Positions 49,954 to 59,924 of a DNA stretch of 64,000 bases are shown piece by piece. The notes below the pieces were generated by a model. The model was not told the origin of the DNA. It did no database searches and saw only the letters and a program-made list of their open reading frames with translations. Each line of letters opens with the position of its first letter. The first letter of the stretch is position 1. The stretch is from Gemmatimonadaceae bacterium. Its GTDB lineage: Bacteria > Latescibacterota > UBA2968 > UBA8231. The position numbers and the translations under genes are program-made. Location of the stretch: contig PBSR01000019.1 of NCBI GenBank assembly GCA_002726335.1, forward strand, positions 13,915-77,914. Reading direction: 5' to 3'.

Positions 49954-52902
49954 TGCCGGCCCCGCTCCCCTCGGTTCGGCCAACCCGTGGTTTTTCCCTG
50001 CGGGATCGGTTGCTGCTGTTCACCCTGGGTATCGTCGTCGTCCTGCTGGGGCTGAGCATGGGCATCATCGATGCCTTCGTTCGCAGTCAGGTGCGCGCCG
50101 AGATCACCGAAGAACTGGTGACGACGGGGGCTGTGTTCGAGCGCTTTCTCGTACTGCGGGCCGGCTGGCTACGGAAGCAGAGCCACGTGGTGGCCGAAGA
50201 TCCGCGCTTCTCGGCCTCTTTCGATCTGCCCGAGGCCGACCCGGAAGCCCTGGCCCGCACCGTGTTGGGTGTGTCCCGTCGTTTTCAGAGCATCCTGGGC
50301 AGCGAACTGTTCATCACCACAGATCCCCAGGGAACGGCTTTGGCGCAGCTGGAGCTGTCACGGCCGAAGGAGGTGGAGCAGCGACGCTTCGAGGACGGTC
50401 GCCAGCTGTGGACGGTGGACGGTGTCGACTACGCCGTACGTTCGGCCGACGTCGCTGCTACGACGATCACCGTCGGCCGGATCGCCGACGCTGGCCAGAG
50501 ACCACCTGCCCCCGACGAACTGGCCACCGCCGTCGCGGAGGTGACGTCCCATCTGGCGGCTGAGAGTGAGGACGGAGATCTCGTCGCCCAACTGCTGGAG
50601 CTGTTTGTCGCCGACCTGGCAATGCTGAGTGACGCCGAGGGTAGGCCCCTCGACATCATCGCGCGCCGCATCGACAGCGGCCGCGACCTGTCGGCGTGGC
50701 CGTCCGTCCGCCAGGGACTGAGCGGCCGGCCCGACGCCCGTCTCCGCATCGAGGGACGACGACTGTTCCATGTGGACGTGGTTCCAGTGTGGTCGCCTGA
50801 TCGTCTCGTGGGCACCCTGATCACGGGTCTGGAGATCAACGATGCCCTGGCAGGGGAACTGCGGGACATGACCCGCAGCCACGTCAGTTTCTTCGATCAC
50901 GAAGGCCGTGTCATCGCCTCCACATGGATCGGGGCCGCCAGAGACTCCCTCGAGTTCCAGCTGCCTGCCAGAGACGCCGAGGCTCTCCCCTTCGAAACCG
51001 TCGTCGACGGTGAGACGTACTTGAGTCGCATCGAGACCTTCGGGTTGCGGCAGGGTGACGATGACGGACAAGCCATCCGCTACCTGACGCAGCGTTCCCT
51101 CGACCGCGCCTTCGCCTTCCTCGATGCCCTGGAAGAGACCTTGCTGGGAGTTGGCGCCCTGGTGCTGGCGCTGGCCACGGCCCTGAGCTTCCTCGGGGCA
51201 CGGCGGATCACACGGCCGGTGGGTGCCCTCGTGGAAGGCACGCGACGTCTTGCCACCGGCGATCTGCAGCACCGTATCGTCGACCGTTCGCGCTCTGAAC
51301 TGGGTGAGCTGGCCGAGTCTTTCAACGACATGGCCGGTGCCTTGTCCCGGTCTCGCGAAGCCCTGGAAGAATCCGAGCGTGCCTACCGGGATCTGTTCGA
51401 CAACGCCCAGGATCTCGTCTTCACCTGCGATCTGCAGCACCGCATCCTCACCGTCAACAAGGCGGGGCTCGCCTTCCTGGGTTACACCTTCGATCAGTTG
51501 CGCGGGCGGCCATTGCTGGACCTGATTGCCCCCGCCCAACGGGAACGTGTGGGCGAGTCGATGCAGGCGGTGCCGCCAGGGACGTCGCGGCCTCTGGTGG
51601 AAGCTGCGTTTCTGCGCCAGGGGGATTCGGAAGCGACCTTCGAAGTCGTCTCGCGCTGGATTGTCGAGGCCGGCGCTCCCGTCGGCATCCACGCCATCGG
51701 TCGTGACATCACCCAGCGGCGCGAGCGCGAACAGGCGACGATCCGTTTTCGTGAACAGCTGGCTCAGGCGGAGAAACTGCGCGCTCTCGGCGAGATGGCC
51801 GCCGGGGTGGCGCACAATTTCAACAACCTGCTCACCGTCGTAGTCGGCAACGCCGAGTTGATCTCCTTGCATGAAGATGTGCCGGAGCCGATCCGTCAGG
51901 ACACGCTGCGAATCCTCGAGTCAGCCCGTCGCTGCTCGGCGATTGTCCGTCGAATCCAGACTTTCGGCCGCCCCATCGACATGGCCGACGTCGACCATGT
52001 CGACCTCTGTCAGGTGGTGACGGATATCGTCGACATCACCAGCCCGAAGTGGCGCACCGAGCCGCAGCTGAGTGGCCGCCACGTGGAGGTCGAGCTCGAC
52101 CTGCAACCAGTGCCTCCCATCCTGTCTCAGGGTTCAGCCTGGGAGGAGATTCTCTCCAATCTGATCTTCAACGCCGTGGACGCCATGCCAGAGGGCGGTA
52201 CGATCTCGCTGTCCACACGACTCGATGGCGATGGTGATACCGCCAGCATTCGTGTTGCCGACACCGGCACCGGTATGGACGAAGAGACGCATCTTCGAGC
52301 CCTTCTACACGACCAAGGGTGAAACGGCGGGCACCGGCCTGGGCCTCAGTACGGTGTGGGGTCTGGTGGGTACTCTCGGCGGTACGGTCACCGTCGACAG
52401 TGTGCTCGGGAAGGGAACCACCTTTGCCATCCGTATGCCCGTCGCCTCCGTCGAAGCCGTTGCCGAGCAGATCATCGACAATGGCTCGGCCATGGGCGCA
52501 GGGCTTCGTATTCTCGTCGACGACGACGAACCGCGGGTGCTCGAACTGGTCCCACCAATCCTGGCCGACCACACCGTCGACACCGCCATTCACGGCGGCG
52601 AAGGTCTGCGCCGACTCGCCGAAGCGGACTATGACATCGTGCTCAGCGACTGGGTCATGGCCGAGGCCTCCGGCCTGGAGGTGGCCGCCGAAGCCAGGGC
52701 CCGCCAAGCCGATACGGTCATCGTGCTGATGACGGGCTGGGATCCGGGCGGCTCCGCCGACGCTCAGGACGCCGTCGACCTGCGCCTGGCAAAACCTTTC
52801 GAGCGGGAAGATGTGGAGCGCGTGATGCGGGAGGCCGTGAGCCTGTTGCGGCAACGCCGCGGCGACGCTCAGGCCGGGGACGCGCCGGCGGTGGCGTCGT
52901 AG
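49953..52902 (+). CDS. Membrane hybrid histidine kinase with receiver domain (frameshifted)
   Basis: Transmembrane helix 1 (residues about 17-40) and helix 2 (about 396-416) flank a periplasmic sensor region of roughly 350 residues. HAMP (417-470), PAS (475-600) and a HisKA domain with His621 in [12 protein letters not shown] follow. The kinase N-box is [14 protein letters not shown]. At about 52290 the frame breaks just before the EPFYTTKG box and continues in another frame with [13 protein letters not shown] complete receiver domain follows (VDDDE, VLSDWVM, LMTGW, LAKPF). A loss of two bases from a CGCG run would explain it. It is either a sequence error or a broken gene. Taken whole it is about 980 residues, the sensor partner of the coupled porin and cupredoxin. 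Confidence 0.8.
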
Positions 52903-53516
52903 CCGGCAACCGATTCGGGCAGAAGCCGCCGACGCATCTCGTCGAGAGGAAACGCCGGGCCCGGGTCGTCCTTGCGCTGGGGGGAGATCTCCTCGTGGCC
53001 GAGGATCGTGTGGATCCCATACCGATCTATGAGCAGACGGCACAGAGTTTCAATTGCCTCCAGTTGCGCCTGCGGATACCGGTGCCACCAGCTGGATTCG
53101 CTCTCGTTGCGGTGGATGCCGCGTACCGCATCGGCGGCGGCGTACTCCGTCCCCTTCCAGCTGACGAAGGACTCGCCTTGCGGCAGCAGACGCCCGGCGT
53201 TGTCGATTTCGATCCCCAGACTGAAGCCATTGAATTCGGTACGCCCATGCCATGTGGAACGCCCGGCATGCCAGGCGATCGTGTCGAGGGGCAGCAACTG
53301 GGTTATGGCACTGCTCCGGCTGACCACAAGATGGGATGATACCCGCTGGCCGGGCGTCGGGTCGCAGAGTCTGTCGATCGCCCAATCCACGTGGTCGCCG
53401 GCAGTGAAGTGCAGCACGAGCGTGTCCGGGGCGCCAGAGGGGAAGGGTCCTCCGTGGTTGGGTGACGTACGGTGTTCGATGCCGTCACCGACAACTCGGT
53501 GCTCTTCGATGTGCAT
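52869..53516 (-). CDS. AmpD-like N-acetylmuramoyl-L-alanine amidase
   Basis: This is an Amidase_2 fold with zinc ligands in LVLHFTAGD (first His) and [18 protein letters not shown] (last His and Asp), and [10 protein letters not shown] and IGIEIDNAG between them. It cleaves the lactyl amide bond of peptidoglycan or muropeptides. There is no signal peptide, so cytoplasmic muropeptide recycling is likely. The start at 53516 (MHIEEHRVV) gives 215 residues. The 3' end overlaps the kinase gene by 34 bases on the opposite strand. Confidence 0.87.
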   Translation of the reverse strand: MHIEEHRVVGDGIEHRTSPNHGGPFPSGAPDTLVLHFTAGDHVDWAIDRLCDPTPGQRVSSHLVVSRSSAITQLLPLDTIAWHAGRSTWHGRTEFNGFSLGIEIDNAGRLLPQGESFVSWKGTEYAAADAVRGIHRNESESSWWHRYPQAQLEAIETLCRLLIDRYGIHTILGHEEISPQRKDDPGPAFPLDEMRRRLLPESVAGYDATAGASPA

Positions 53517-53570
53517 GCGTTTTCTGTGTGGTTGGGAGCAATCGCTGTTCGGGTGCGCTAATATAGGAGT

Positions 53571-54161
53571 GTGATGAAGACCGGTCAGACAGCGCCCGCG
53601 GCGCACGAACTGCACTTCGACGCCCGACTGGGTGGAAGGGACTTCCGCTTTGCCACCACCTGGGGACTGTTCCATCCCAAGGGCATCGACGCGGGTACCG
53701 CCCTGCTTCTGCAACAGCTGGAGGTAGAGCCAGAGGCGACCTGTCTCGACCTGGGTTGCGGCTGGGGGCCCATCGGTCTGACTCTTGCCCATCTGGCACC
53801 TGCGGGCCACGTGCACATGGTGGACAAGGACTTCGTCGCCATCGAATACGCGCAGAAGAATGCTGACGTCAACGGCTGTGCCAACACCTCGATCTATCTG
53901 TCCAACGGCTTCAGCCATGTACCTGCCGACGTGCACTTTGACCTGGTGGTCTCCAACATCCCGGCCAAGGTCGGCGGCGAACTGCTGCAGTTCTGGATGA
54001 CACAGACCCACCGCCGCCTGCATCCCGGAGGGGCGCTGTGGGTCGTCACCGTGGCGGGGCTGAAGGATTATGTGAAACGTGTGTTCCGCGAGACCTTCGG
54101 CAACCATCGCAAGGTGAAACAGAGCGGTACCCACGTGGTCGCCATGGCACTCCGCCAGTAG
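53571..54161 (+). CDS. RsmC-like small methyltransferase
   Basis: This 196-residue SAM-dependent methyltransferase domain has motif I in CLDLGCGWGPIGLTLA and the acidic end of the next strand in VHMVDKD. The catalytic-site motif DLVVSNIPAK stands where N6/N2-methylating enzymes have NPPF/Y. It resembles the C-terminal half of RsmC (16S rRNA guanine-N2). The altered motif (NIPA) makes the target uncertain. It is divergent from the amidase gene. Confidence 0.78.
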   Translation: MMKTGQTAPAAHELHFDARLGGRDFRFATTWGLFHPKGIDAGTALLLQQLEVEPEATCLDLGCGWGPIGLTLAHLAPAGHVHMVDKDFVAIEYAQKNADVNGCANTSIYLSNGFSHVPADVHFDLVVSNIPAKVGGELLQFWMTQTHRRLHPGGALWVVTVAGLKDYVKRVFRETFGNHRKVKQSGTHVVAMALRQ

Positions 54162-54170
54162 GTGGGTGGA

Positions 54171-54695
54171 CTACTGTTCTTCGAGCAGCACGATCTCCAC
54201 TTCCGTCAGCAGCCCCGACACCTCATCGAAGAGTGCGGCGAACAGTCGAGCGCCGAAGATCATCAGTTCCCCCGCCTCGGGTCCGGCATCGACACCGCAG
54301 CGGGCCGCCAGAGCGATACCGAGCTGTCGCGCCAGGCCACCGTGACCGGGCTCGACATCGCCGACGATGGCGGCATAGTCCCGCAGTCGCTGTTCGAGGA
54401 TGGCCAGCGTGCCCTCGGCCTCCCCATCGATCCGCTCCCAGTGTTCGTAGTAGCGGGACAGGATCTGATCCTTTTCCGGCGAGTCGCCCAGACTCATCAG
54501 CACGGCGAAGTCGATGGCGAAGGCGCGCAGGTAGAGCAGCTCTTCGGAGATGGCTTCCTCCTGGACCTGGAGGGCTGCTGCCAGCTGGCCGACGGCTTCC
54601 TTTTCGCCGATACCTGGAACACACACGGCATCGGCCAGCAGCGCCGCCAGTTCCACCGGTGAGGCCTGTTTTCGGGTCCCTTCGTCGCGGTTCAC
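54171..54695 (-). CDS. Conserved-looking helical protein of unknown function
   Basis: This 174-residue, highly acidic and apparently all-helical protein has segments such as EELLYLRAFAIDFAVLM and ILEQRLRDYAAIVGD. I recognise no family. There is no signal peptide or transmembrane segment. Base composition matches the neighbours, supporting a real gene. It is convergent with the methyltransferase gene and divergent from the coiled-coil protein gene. Confidence 0.55.
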   Translation of the reverse strand: MNRDEGTRKQASPVELAALLADAVCVPGIGEKEAVGQLAAALQVQEEAISEELLYLRAFAIDFAVLMSLGDSPEKDQILSRYYEHWERIDGEAEGTLAILEQRLRDYAAIVGDVEPGHGGLARQLGIALAARCGVDAGPEAGELMIFGARLFAALFDEVSGLLTEVEIVLLEEQ

Positions 54696-54769
54696 GCGTT
54701 GCTCCTTGTGCGGGGATCGGCTATCCTAGCCCGCCCCGGGCCGTATCCCCTCGACTGGCGGATGTTCAT

Positions 54770-55168
54770 TTGTTCGAATTTCTGAACAACAGCGATATCA
54801 CTTCGATCATCCTCAGCGCCGAGGTCATCTTCAGCGCCATCTTTACCATGTCGCTGTTCATCGCCGTCCATTCGCTGTTGGGTTTCATGCGGCAGAGCAA
54901 CGGTCTGTACACGCGTCTGGCACAGATCGAGGCGGAACTGAACGTCCTGCAGGCGAGCATTCCCGGCAAGCTGGAACGAATCCGCACCATGCGTCAGGAC
55001 CTGGCGCCGCTGAAGGACGAATTCAAGAAGATCCAGGAATACTACTCCCGACTGCAACACATCGACCGCCGTTGGACGGCGGAGCAGGCTGAGAAGGAGC
55101 GCGACGAGGAGCAGGAGGATGACAACAAGATTCAGCGCCGCCGGATGGGGCTGGATCGGTTCATCTGA
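54770..55168 (+). CDS. Membrane-anchored coiled-coil protein
   Basis: The TTG at 54770 gives 132 residues. A hydrophobic helix (IILSAEVIFSAIFTMSLFIAV, residues about 12-32) is followed by a coiled coil (LAQIEAELNVLQ ... RTMRQDLAPLKDEFKKIQEYY) and a charged tail rich in Glu, Asp, Arg and Lys. It is likely a single-pass inner-membrane scaffold. A longer frame from 54038 is antisense to the preceding gene and unlikely. The function is unknown. Confidence 0.6.
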   Translation: MFEFLNNSDITSIILSAEVIFSAIFTMSLFIAVHSLLGFMRQSNGLYTRLAQIEAELNVLQASIPGKLERIRTMRQDLAPLKDEFKKIQEYYSRLQHIDRRWTAEQAEKERDEEQEDDNKIQRRRMGLDRFI

Positions 55169-55186
55169 AAGCTGGAGCCGGGCAGG

Positions 55187-55843
55187 CTAGAAAATGAGGC
55201 CCGACCCCAGGTCGGCGATGATTTCGCCGGCTTCCTGTTCGACGAAGCCGTCACCGAAGACGAGGCTCTCGAGATAATAGATCCGCTCCCAGCCCATCGG
55301 CGTGTGCACGAGAAACCGCACCCGACCACCGCCATCGTCACCGAATTGGGCTTGCGGACTGAAGATTTCAGGTCGCTTGAGGTCTGATACCGTACCCGCC
55401 GCCGCCAGCACTTGATCAAAAGTCGTCACATCGAAGATCGGTGTCGACGCCACCCAGTCAGCGGCATGTCCGCTCACGCGCAGAGACCACAACTCGATGA
55501 CGAAGAAAGCGTACTCGAACAGCCCCTGCGGCGAGTGCTCAAACTCCAGATACTGGTAGAGTTGGTCCACCAGATCATCGCGCTCCACCTCCTCGTCGAA
55601 CAACGGTACCCAGGAATCGTCATCCTGGGGTCGCACGAAGGGCCGGATGGGTTGCCGAACGCCGGACGCCGTCGTCTCCTGGGCGAAGTCGAGCAGGAAT
55701 CCATGGCGCAGGCTGACACCTGGAAACAGGGACAGGAGGGCTGCCGTCTCCTCGGTCGGCGAGGGCCCCGCTTCACGTTTGCGGAAGCTGCAGACGCGAG
55801 CCAGCAGATCAGCGGCAACATCGCTTGGAATCGGCGTGAACAT
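55187..55843 (-). CDS. Unrecognised acidic protein
   Basis: The start at 55843 (MFTPIPSDVAADLLARV) gives 218 residues with no signal peptide. The sequence is rich in Asp, Glu and aromatic residues (PFVRPQDDDSWVPLFDEEVERDDLVDQLYQYLEF). It matches no family I know. It is convergent with the coiled-coil gene and divergent from the PAS kinase gene about 100 bases away. It could act in the same signalling context, but nothing in the sequence shows that. Confidence 0.55.
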   Translation of the reverse strand: MFTPIPSDVAADLLARVCSFRKREAGPSPTEETAALLSLFPGVSLRHGFLLDFAQETTASGVRQPIRPFVRPQDDDSWVPLFDEEVERDDLVDQLYQYLEFEHSPQGLFEYAFFVIELWSLRVSGHAADWVASTPIFDVTTFDQVLAAAGTVSDLKRPEIFSPQAQFGDDGGGRVRFLVHTPMGWERIYYLESLVFGDGFVEQEAGEIIADLGSGLIF

Positions 55844-55941
55844 AGCGACGGCCGAAGATAGGACGGGAGCACGTTGACAACAAGCACGCCTGAAGATAGG
55901 CTTGCGCCTTCCCACACAGCCAGTTACAACGAATCGAGACG

Positions 55942-57060
55942 ATGACTCCCGAGCCTGAGAAAGCCACTGTCGAGATCGAACGTCTGCGCCGCCGGGTGGC
56001 CGAGTTGGAGGCGGCACGGCTCGAGCAGCTACAGGCGGTGGCCCGCACTGAGGATCTGCTCGAGCACAGCGAGACCCGCTTCCGCAACGTCTTCGACTAC
56101 TCGAACGATGCCATCCTGCTGCTCGATCCCGACCTCGACGAGATCCTCGACGTCAACGGTCGCGGCTGCCGTCTGTTCGGCTACACCAGTCGCGAGCTCC
56201 AGGCCCTGCCCATGTCGACACTGTTCCCCGGGGACATGGCGCGCCTGCAGGCCTTCGCCCTGGCGGTTGTCGAACAGGGCTACGGCTGGATTGATGAGGT
56301 CGGCTGCCAGACTCGCACGGGGGACGCTTTCGCCGCCGAGATCTCCGCCTCGGAGGTACCCCTGACGCCGGAGCGGACCTGCATCCTGGTGCTGTTGCGC
56401 GACATCACCGAGCACAAGGCTGCCGAGGCCGAGATCCGTGCCTCCCTCCAGGAGAAGGAGGTGCTGCTGCGCGAGATCCATCACCGCGTGAAGAACAACC
56501 TGCAGATTGTTACGAGTCTCTTCGACCTGCAGTCATCGCGCAGTGACGACGACGACGTGAAAGCCATGTTGCGCGAGTGCCGCAACCGCGTGCGCTCCAT
56601 GTCCGTCATCCACGAGTCGCTCTATCGAGCCCACGATCTCAATCGTATCGACTTCCGGCGCTACGTCACGCAACTGACCGAGGAGCTGCTCCGCTCCTTC
56701 GGGGCCGCCAACCGCGTGGCCCTGCAGATCGACATGGACGATGTCGTGCTCGATGTCGACCAGGCGATCCCCTGTGGCCTGATCGTCAACGAGCTGTTGT
56801 CCAATGCGCTGAAGTACGCCTATCCTGGCGATGGTCAGGGTCGTGTCATCGTCGCCGTTGACGTGGGGGAGGAGTTGAAGCTGAGTGTATCCGACGATGG
56901 CGTCGGTCTGCCGGCGGATCTCGACGTGACCCAGTCGCCGTCTCTGGGTCTGCGGCTCGTGCATAGCCTGGTCGGCCAGCTGCAGGGACGCATCGACGTA
57001 CGCCGGAGTCCGGGTACAGTCTTCGAGGTCAGCTTCCCGTTGCGCGTTGTGAGCGACTGA
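55942..57060 (+). CDS. PAS-domain histidine kinase of the HisKA_2 type
   Basis: An N-terminal coiled coil (EIERLRRRVAELEAARLEQL) is followed by a PAS domain (residues about 48-165, FDYSNDAILLLDPDLDEIL). The HisKA_2 phosphoacceptor box is REIHHRVKNNLQIV, with His at about 180. The ATPase domain has NELLSNALKYAYP and VSDDGVGLPADL. No transmembrane segment is visible, so it senses a cytoplasmic signal. Typical partners of HisKA_2 kinases are stand-alone receivers; none is adjacent. It is convergent with flagellin. Confidence 0.9.
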   Translation: MTPEPEKATVEIERLRRRVAELEAARLEQLQAVARTEDLLEHSETRFRNVFDYSNDAILLLDPDLDEILDVNGRGCRLFGYTSRELQALPMSTLFPGDMARLQAFALAVVEQGYGWIDEVGCQTRTGDAFAAEISASEVPLTPERTCILVLLRDITEHKAAEAEIRASLQEKEVLLREIHHRVKNNLQIVTSLFDLQSSRSDDDDVKAMLRECRNRVRSMSVIHESLYRAHDLNRIDFRRYVTQLTEELLRSFGAANRVALQIDMDDVVLDVDQAIPCGLIVNELLSNALKYAYPGDGQGRVIVAVDVGEELKLSVSDDGVGLPADLDVTQSPSLGLRLVHSLVGQLQGRIDVRRSPGTVFEVSFPLRVVSD

Positions 57061-57073
57061 ACGGGCGTGTCTT

Positions 57074-58237
57074 CTACAACAGCGTCAGGGCCTGCCGGGA
57101 GTTGGCGAAGGCCTGACTCAACATGATCGTCGATGTGCTGTTAAGAATCTCGTCACGAGCCATTTCGCTTGCCGATCGTGCCATATCCGCGTCGCGGATG
57201 GTCGACTCCGACGCCGTCATGTTCTCGATCTCATTTTCAGAGAAGGAGATCGAGTGTGTCAGTCGGTTCAGCAGGGCGCCGACCTTGCCCCGCTCCGCCG
57301 ACACGGAGGCGATGGCCTGATCGATCTTGCCGATGGCGGAACGGGCGCCGAGTTGACTGGTGAGTGACACCTTGTCAAGGTCGAGCAGGTCGCCGGATGC
57401 CCGCAGGTCGGCCAGATCGAAGTCGATCTGGTCCGCGGCGCTGATCGTCGGTCCCACCTGGAAAGCACCGCCGTCCGTGTCCTGCACCACGATCGTCTGC
57501 CCGTCGAGCTCGCCGGCAACGTAGTCGCCAGCGCCATTGGTGCGGCTCGCTCCCTCACCGGCCAGCTGGACCTCGACTCCGAGTCGATCGAAGTTGGCGA
57601 TCACCTTCGTACCCCGAGCGACACGACCGTCGTCCAGCAACGTACCGGTGTTGATGGTCTGCGTGGTGGTGCCATTGCCGAGAGTCAACCGCCGCCCGCT
57701 GCCATCGTCAATGAAGGTGTAGGTGCCCTGTTCGGCACCGGACAGAGAAACCTCGGCGACACCTGTGGTGGCCTTGCCCACCAGGGCCGTCGATGCCACT
57801 TCATCGACCTCGGCGAAGCCTGCCAGCAGAATGCGATCGTTGTAGACGGTTGCCTGGGCGATACGGTCGAGGGCGCCGGCTGCGGCATTGTACTCGGAGG
57901 TGATCACCTCCCGTTGCGTGTCGTTGAGGTGTCCGTTGGAAGATCGCATGGCCAGTACCCGCATGCGCTGCAGGATCTGGGTTGCCGTGTGGAGGGAACC
58001 TTCGGCGACGCGCAGCAGGTCCGTCGCCTGTTCCGAGTTGCGCACATTCTGCGTCAGTCGCGTCAGCTGCGACCGAAATCCCTCAGAAATGGCCAGCCCG
58101 GCGGCGTCATCTTCGGCGCGCTTGATGCGCAGTCCCGATCCCACCGTCGCCAACTCCCGCTGTTGGCGGACGGCGGTCCTCGAGATGGACCGGCCCACGT
58201 TGAGGGCCATGATGTTGTTGTTCGTCGACAGAGGCAT
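57074..58237 (-). CDS. fliC: Flagellin
   Basis: Both conserved ends of flagellin are present: N-terminal STNNNIMALNVGRSISRT ... ATVGSGLRIKRAEDDAAGLAIS and C-terminal NRLTHSISFSENEIENMTASES ... LNSTSTIMLSQAFANSRQALTLL. The central 170 residues vary and form the exposed D2-type domain. At 387 residues it is mid-sized. A sigma-28-like promoter lies about 110 bases upstream. It is exported through the flagellar type III system; the matching motor genes lie at the left end of the window. Confidence 0.95.
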   Translation of the reverse strand: MPLSTNNNIMALNVGRSISRTAVRQQRELATVGSGLRIKRAEDDAAGLAISEGFRSQLTRLTQNVRNSEQATDLLRVAEGSLHTATQILQRMRVLAMRSSNGHLNDTQREVITSEYNAAAGALDRIAQATVYNDRILLAGFAEVDEVASTALVGKATTGVAEVSLSGAEQGTYTFIDDGSGRRLTLGNGTTTQTINTGTLLDDGRVARGTKVIANFDRLGVEVQLAGEGASRTNGAGDYVAGELDGQTIVVQDTDGGAFQVGPTISAADQIDFDLADLRASGDLLDLDKVSLTSQLGARSAIGKIDQAIASVSAERGKVGALLNRLTHSISFSENEIENMTASESTIRDADMARSASEMARDEILNSTSTIMLSQAFANSRQALTLL

Positions 58238-58345
58238 GGAGGAGCACTTCTTCCCTACGACATGGTATTACAAAGTCCCACATGGACGTTCGTAATAGAT
58301 TGAGTCGCAACGACTTACACCGTCCGTGACGGCGGTCTGTTCGTT

Positions 58346-58372
58346 GTATCGGGAGCCTGTGCAAACCCTTGA
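58346..58372 (-). promoter_or_regulatory. Candidate sigma-28 (FliA-type) flagellin promoter
   Basis: Read on the minus strand, TCAAGGGT (58365-58372) and CCCGATAC (58346-58353) are separated by exactly 11 bases. This compares with the sigma-28 consensus TAAAGTTT-N11-GCCGATAA (5 of 8 and 6 of 8 matches). The predicted leader before flagellin is about 100 bases. Confidence 0.55.
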
Positions 58373-58378
58373 GTTTTA

Positions 58379-58807
58379 TTAACCCTCCTTTTCCTGTAGC
58401 ATGGCCATCACTCCCATCTCCTCGTCCGATTCGGCCTCTGGACGTACACCGGTGATCTTGCCCACCCGCTCGGCCCAGGTCTCTTCGAGGCGTTGCAGAT
58501 ATCGGGTCACAGCCGTCATCTCCTGCCCCTTCTGCGTGATCATCCGCTCGTAGAGCGTCTCCCCTATCAGACCTTCCTCGCGTGCCTGCCGCAGTTGGTC
58601 GGCGTCCGCCTTCAGCCCGTTGAGTCGCCGTACCTGCTCCATCACGTCCTGCTCGACGCGATTCAACGCCCCATCCACCTGAATCCCGGCGGCCATGCGC
58701 CGAGCCCCGTCCAGATCGTACTCATGCTCAAACCGCAGATGGCCGTTGAGTCCGCGCAGGGATACGCGCTTTCCACATTCGGGGCAGATAACTTTGATCT
58801 CAGCCAT
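58379..58807 (-). CDS. Small zinc-finger and coiled-coil protein
   Basis: The start at 58807 gives 142 residues. The N-terminus has a C2H2-like finger (CPECGKRVSLRGLNGHLRFEH). A helical region follows (VEQDVMEQVRRLNGLKADADQLRQ) with charged heptad-like spacing. It may bind nucleic acid or act as a structural adaptor. It is upstream of the flagellin gene on the same strand, but the sigma-28-like promoter overlaps its 3' boundary region, so the two are probably separate units. Confidence 0.6.
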   Translation of the reverse strand: MAEIKVICPECGKRVSLRGLNGHLRFEHEYDLDGARRMAAGIQVDGALNRVEQDVMEQVRRLNGLKADADQLRQAREEGLIGETLYERMITQKGQEMTAVTRYLQRLEETWAERVGKITGVRPEAESDEEMGVMAMLQEKEG

Positions 58808-58925
58808 GATGTTGTGCTGTTGCTCCCGTCGAGCGAGTACGGTGTCGATTGCCCCAATATACCGACGGGAGCCGAATCCTGGTTCGTCTTGACCCCCTTT
58901 CCGGACGCCGGTACTGTTGCCGACC

Positions 58926-59924
58926 ATGCAGATTGAACCTCCCTACCTTCTCTTTCTTGGTGACGCCGCCGATCAATTGGCGGCCAAGACCGCCGACGGG
59001 GTCGCCCGCTGGCGACCCGACTGGTGCCGTGGACAGTTGCGGCTGCCGGGCTGCAGGGCTGACGTGGGTCTGCCGGACATGACGCTTGCAGAGGGTCGGC
59101 GCGCCGGCGCCCGAACGCTCATCCTCGGGGTCGCCAATCGGGGCGGTGTCATCTCCGACGAGTGGATGACGACGCTGCTCGAGGCTCTCGACGCCGGCTA
59201 CGATATCGCCAGCGGCCTGCACAACCGGCTCTCCCTCCTGCCGCGGCTGACGAAGCGCGCCGAGGCCAACAACTGTCGCCTCTTCGACGTGCGCTACCCC
59301 GAGATCGACCTCGCCGTCGCCGGCGGCCAACCGCGTTCCGGCCGGCGCCTTCTCACCGTCGGCACCGATTGCTCCTGCGGCAAGATGTTCAGTGCCCTGG
59401 CCATCGAACGGGAGATGAGAGAACGTGGCATGCCGGCCGATTTTCGCGCCACAGGCCAGACCGGAATTCTCATCGCCGGCTCCGGAATCTCCGTCGATGC
59501 CGTGGTAGCGGACTTCATCTCCGGCGCCGTGGAGTGGCTGGCTCCAGCCGCGTCGACCGATCACTGGGACATCATCGAAGGTCAGGGGTCCCTGTTCCAC
59601 GCGTCGTACGCCGGTGTCTGCCTGGGTCTGCTGCATGGAGCCCAGGCCGACGCGCTGGTGATGTGCCACGAGCCGACGCGCAGACACATGCGCGGCCTGC
59701 CGGACGCCGCGCTGCCCTCGCTGTCGGAGTGCATCACCCTCAACGAACAGTGTGGGCGCCTCACCAACCCCAAATGCCGTGTCATCGGCCTGTCGGTCAA
59801 CACGGCCGCCCTCGATGAAACCGCATCCGAGCGCCTGCTGGGCGAGATCGAGGCCCAGACCGGCCTGCCCGCCGTCGACGCCTATCGCCACGGTGCCGGC
59901 CGCCTCGTCGACGCTCTTGCCTGA
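58926..59924 (+). CDS. dgcN: DgcN-like D-glutamate N-acyltransferase (DUF1611)
   Basis: The DUF1611 architecture is clear: an N-terminal Rossmann-like half (LILGVANRGGVISDEW) and a C-terminal P-loop half with LTVGTDCSCGKM. The downstream DIIEGQGSLFHASYAGV segment is typical. Characterised DgcN proteins work with DgcA to convert D-glutamate through N-acetyl-D-glutamate into N-acetyl-L-glutamate, and the DgcA-like gene follows at once. The ATG at 58926 is preferred over the TTG at 58917. The next gene starts inside this one. Confidence 0.85.
   Translation: MQIEPPYLLFLGDAADQLAAKTADGVARWRPDWCRGQLRLPGCRADVGLPDMTLAEGRRAGARTLILGVANRGGVISDEWMTTLLEALDAGYDIASGLHNRLSLLPRLTKRAEANNCRLFDVRYPEIDLAVAGGQPRSGRRLLTVGTDCSCGKMFSALAIEREMRERGMPADFRATGQTGILIAGSGISVDAVVADFISGAVEWLAPAASTDHWDIIEGQGSLFHASYAGVCLGLLHGAQADALVMCHEPTRRHMRGLPDAALPSLSECITLNEQCGRLTNPKCRVIGLSVNTAALDETASERLLGEIEAQTGLPAVDAYRHGAGRLVDALA

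Noticed and set aside
54038..54769. Upstream extension of the coiled-coil protein frame
   Set aside because: It crosses the methyltransferase end and lies antisense to the helical protein gene, and its translation is Arg/Pro-rich noise.
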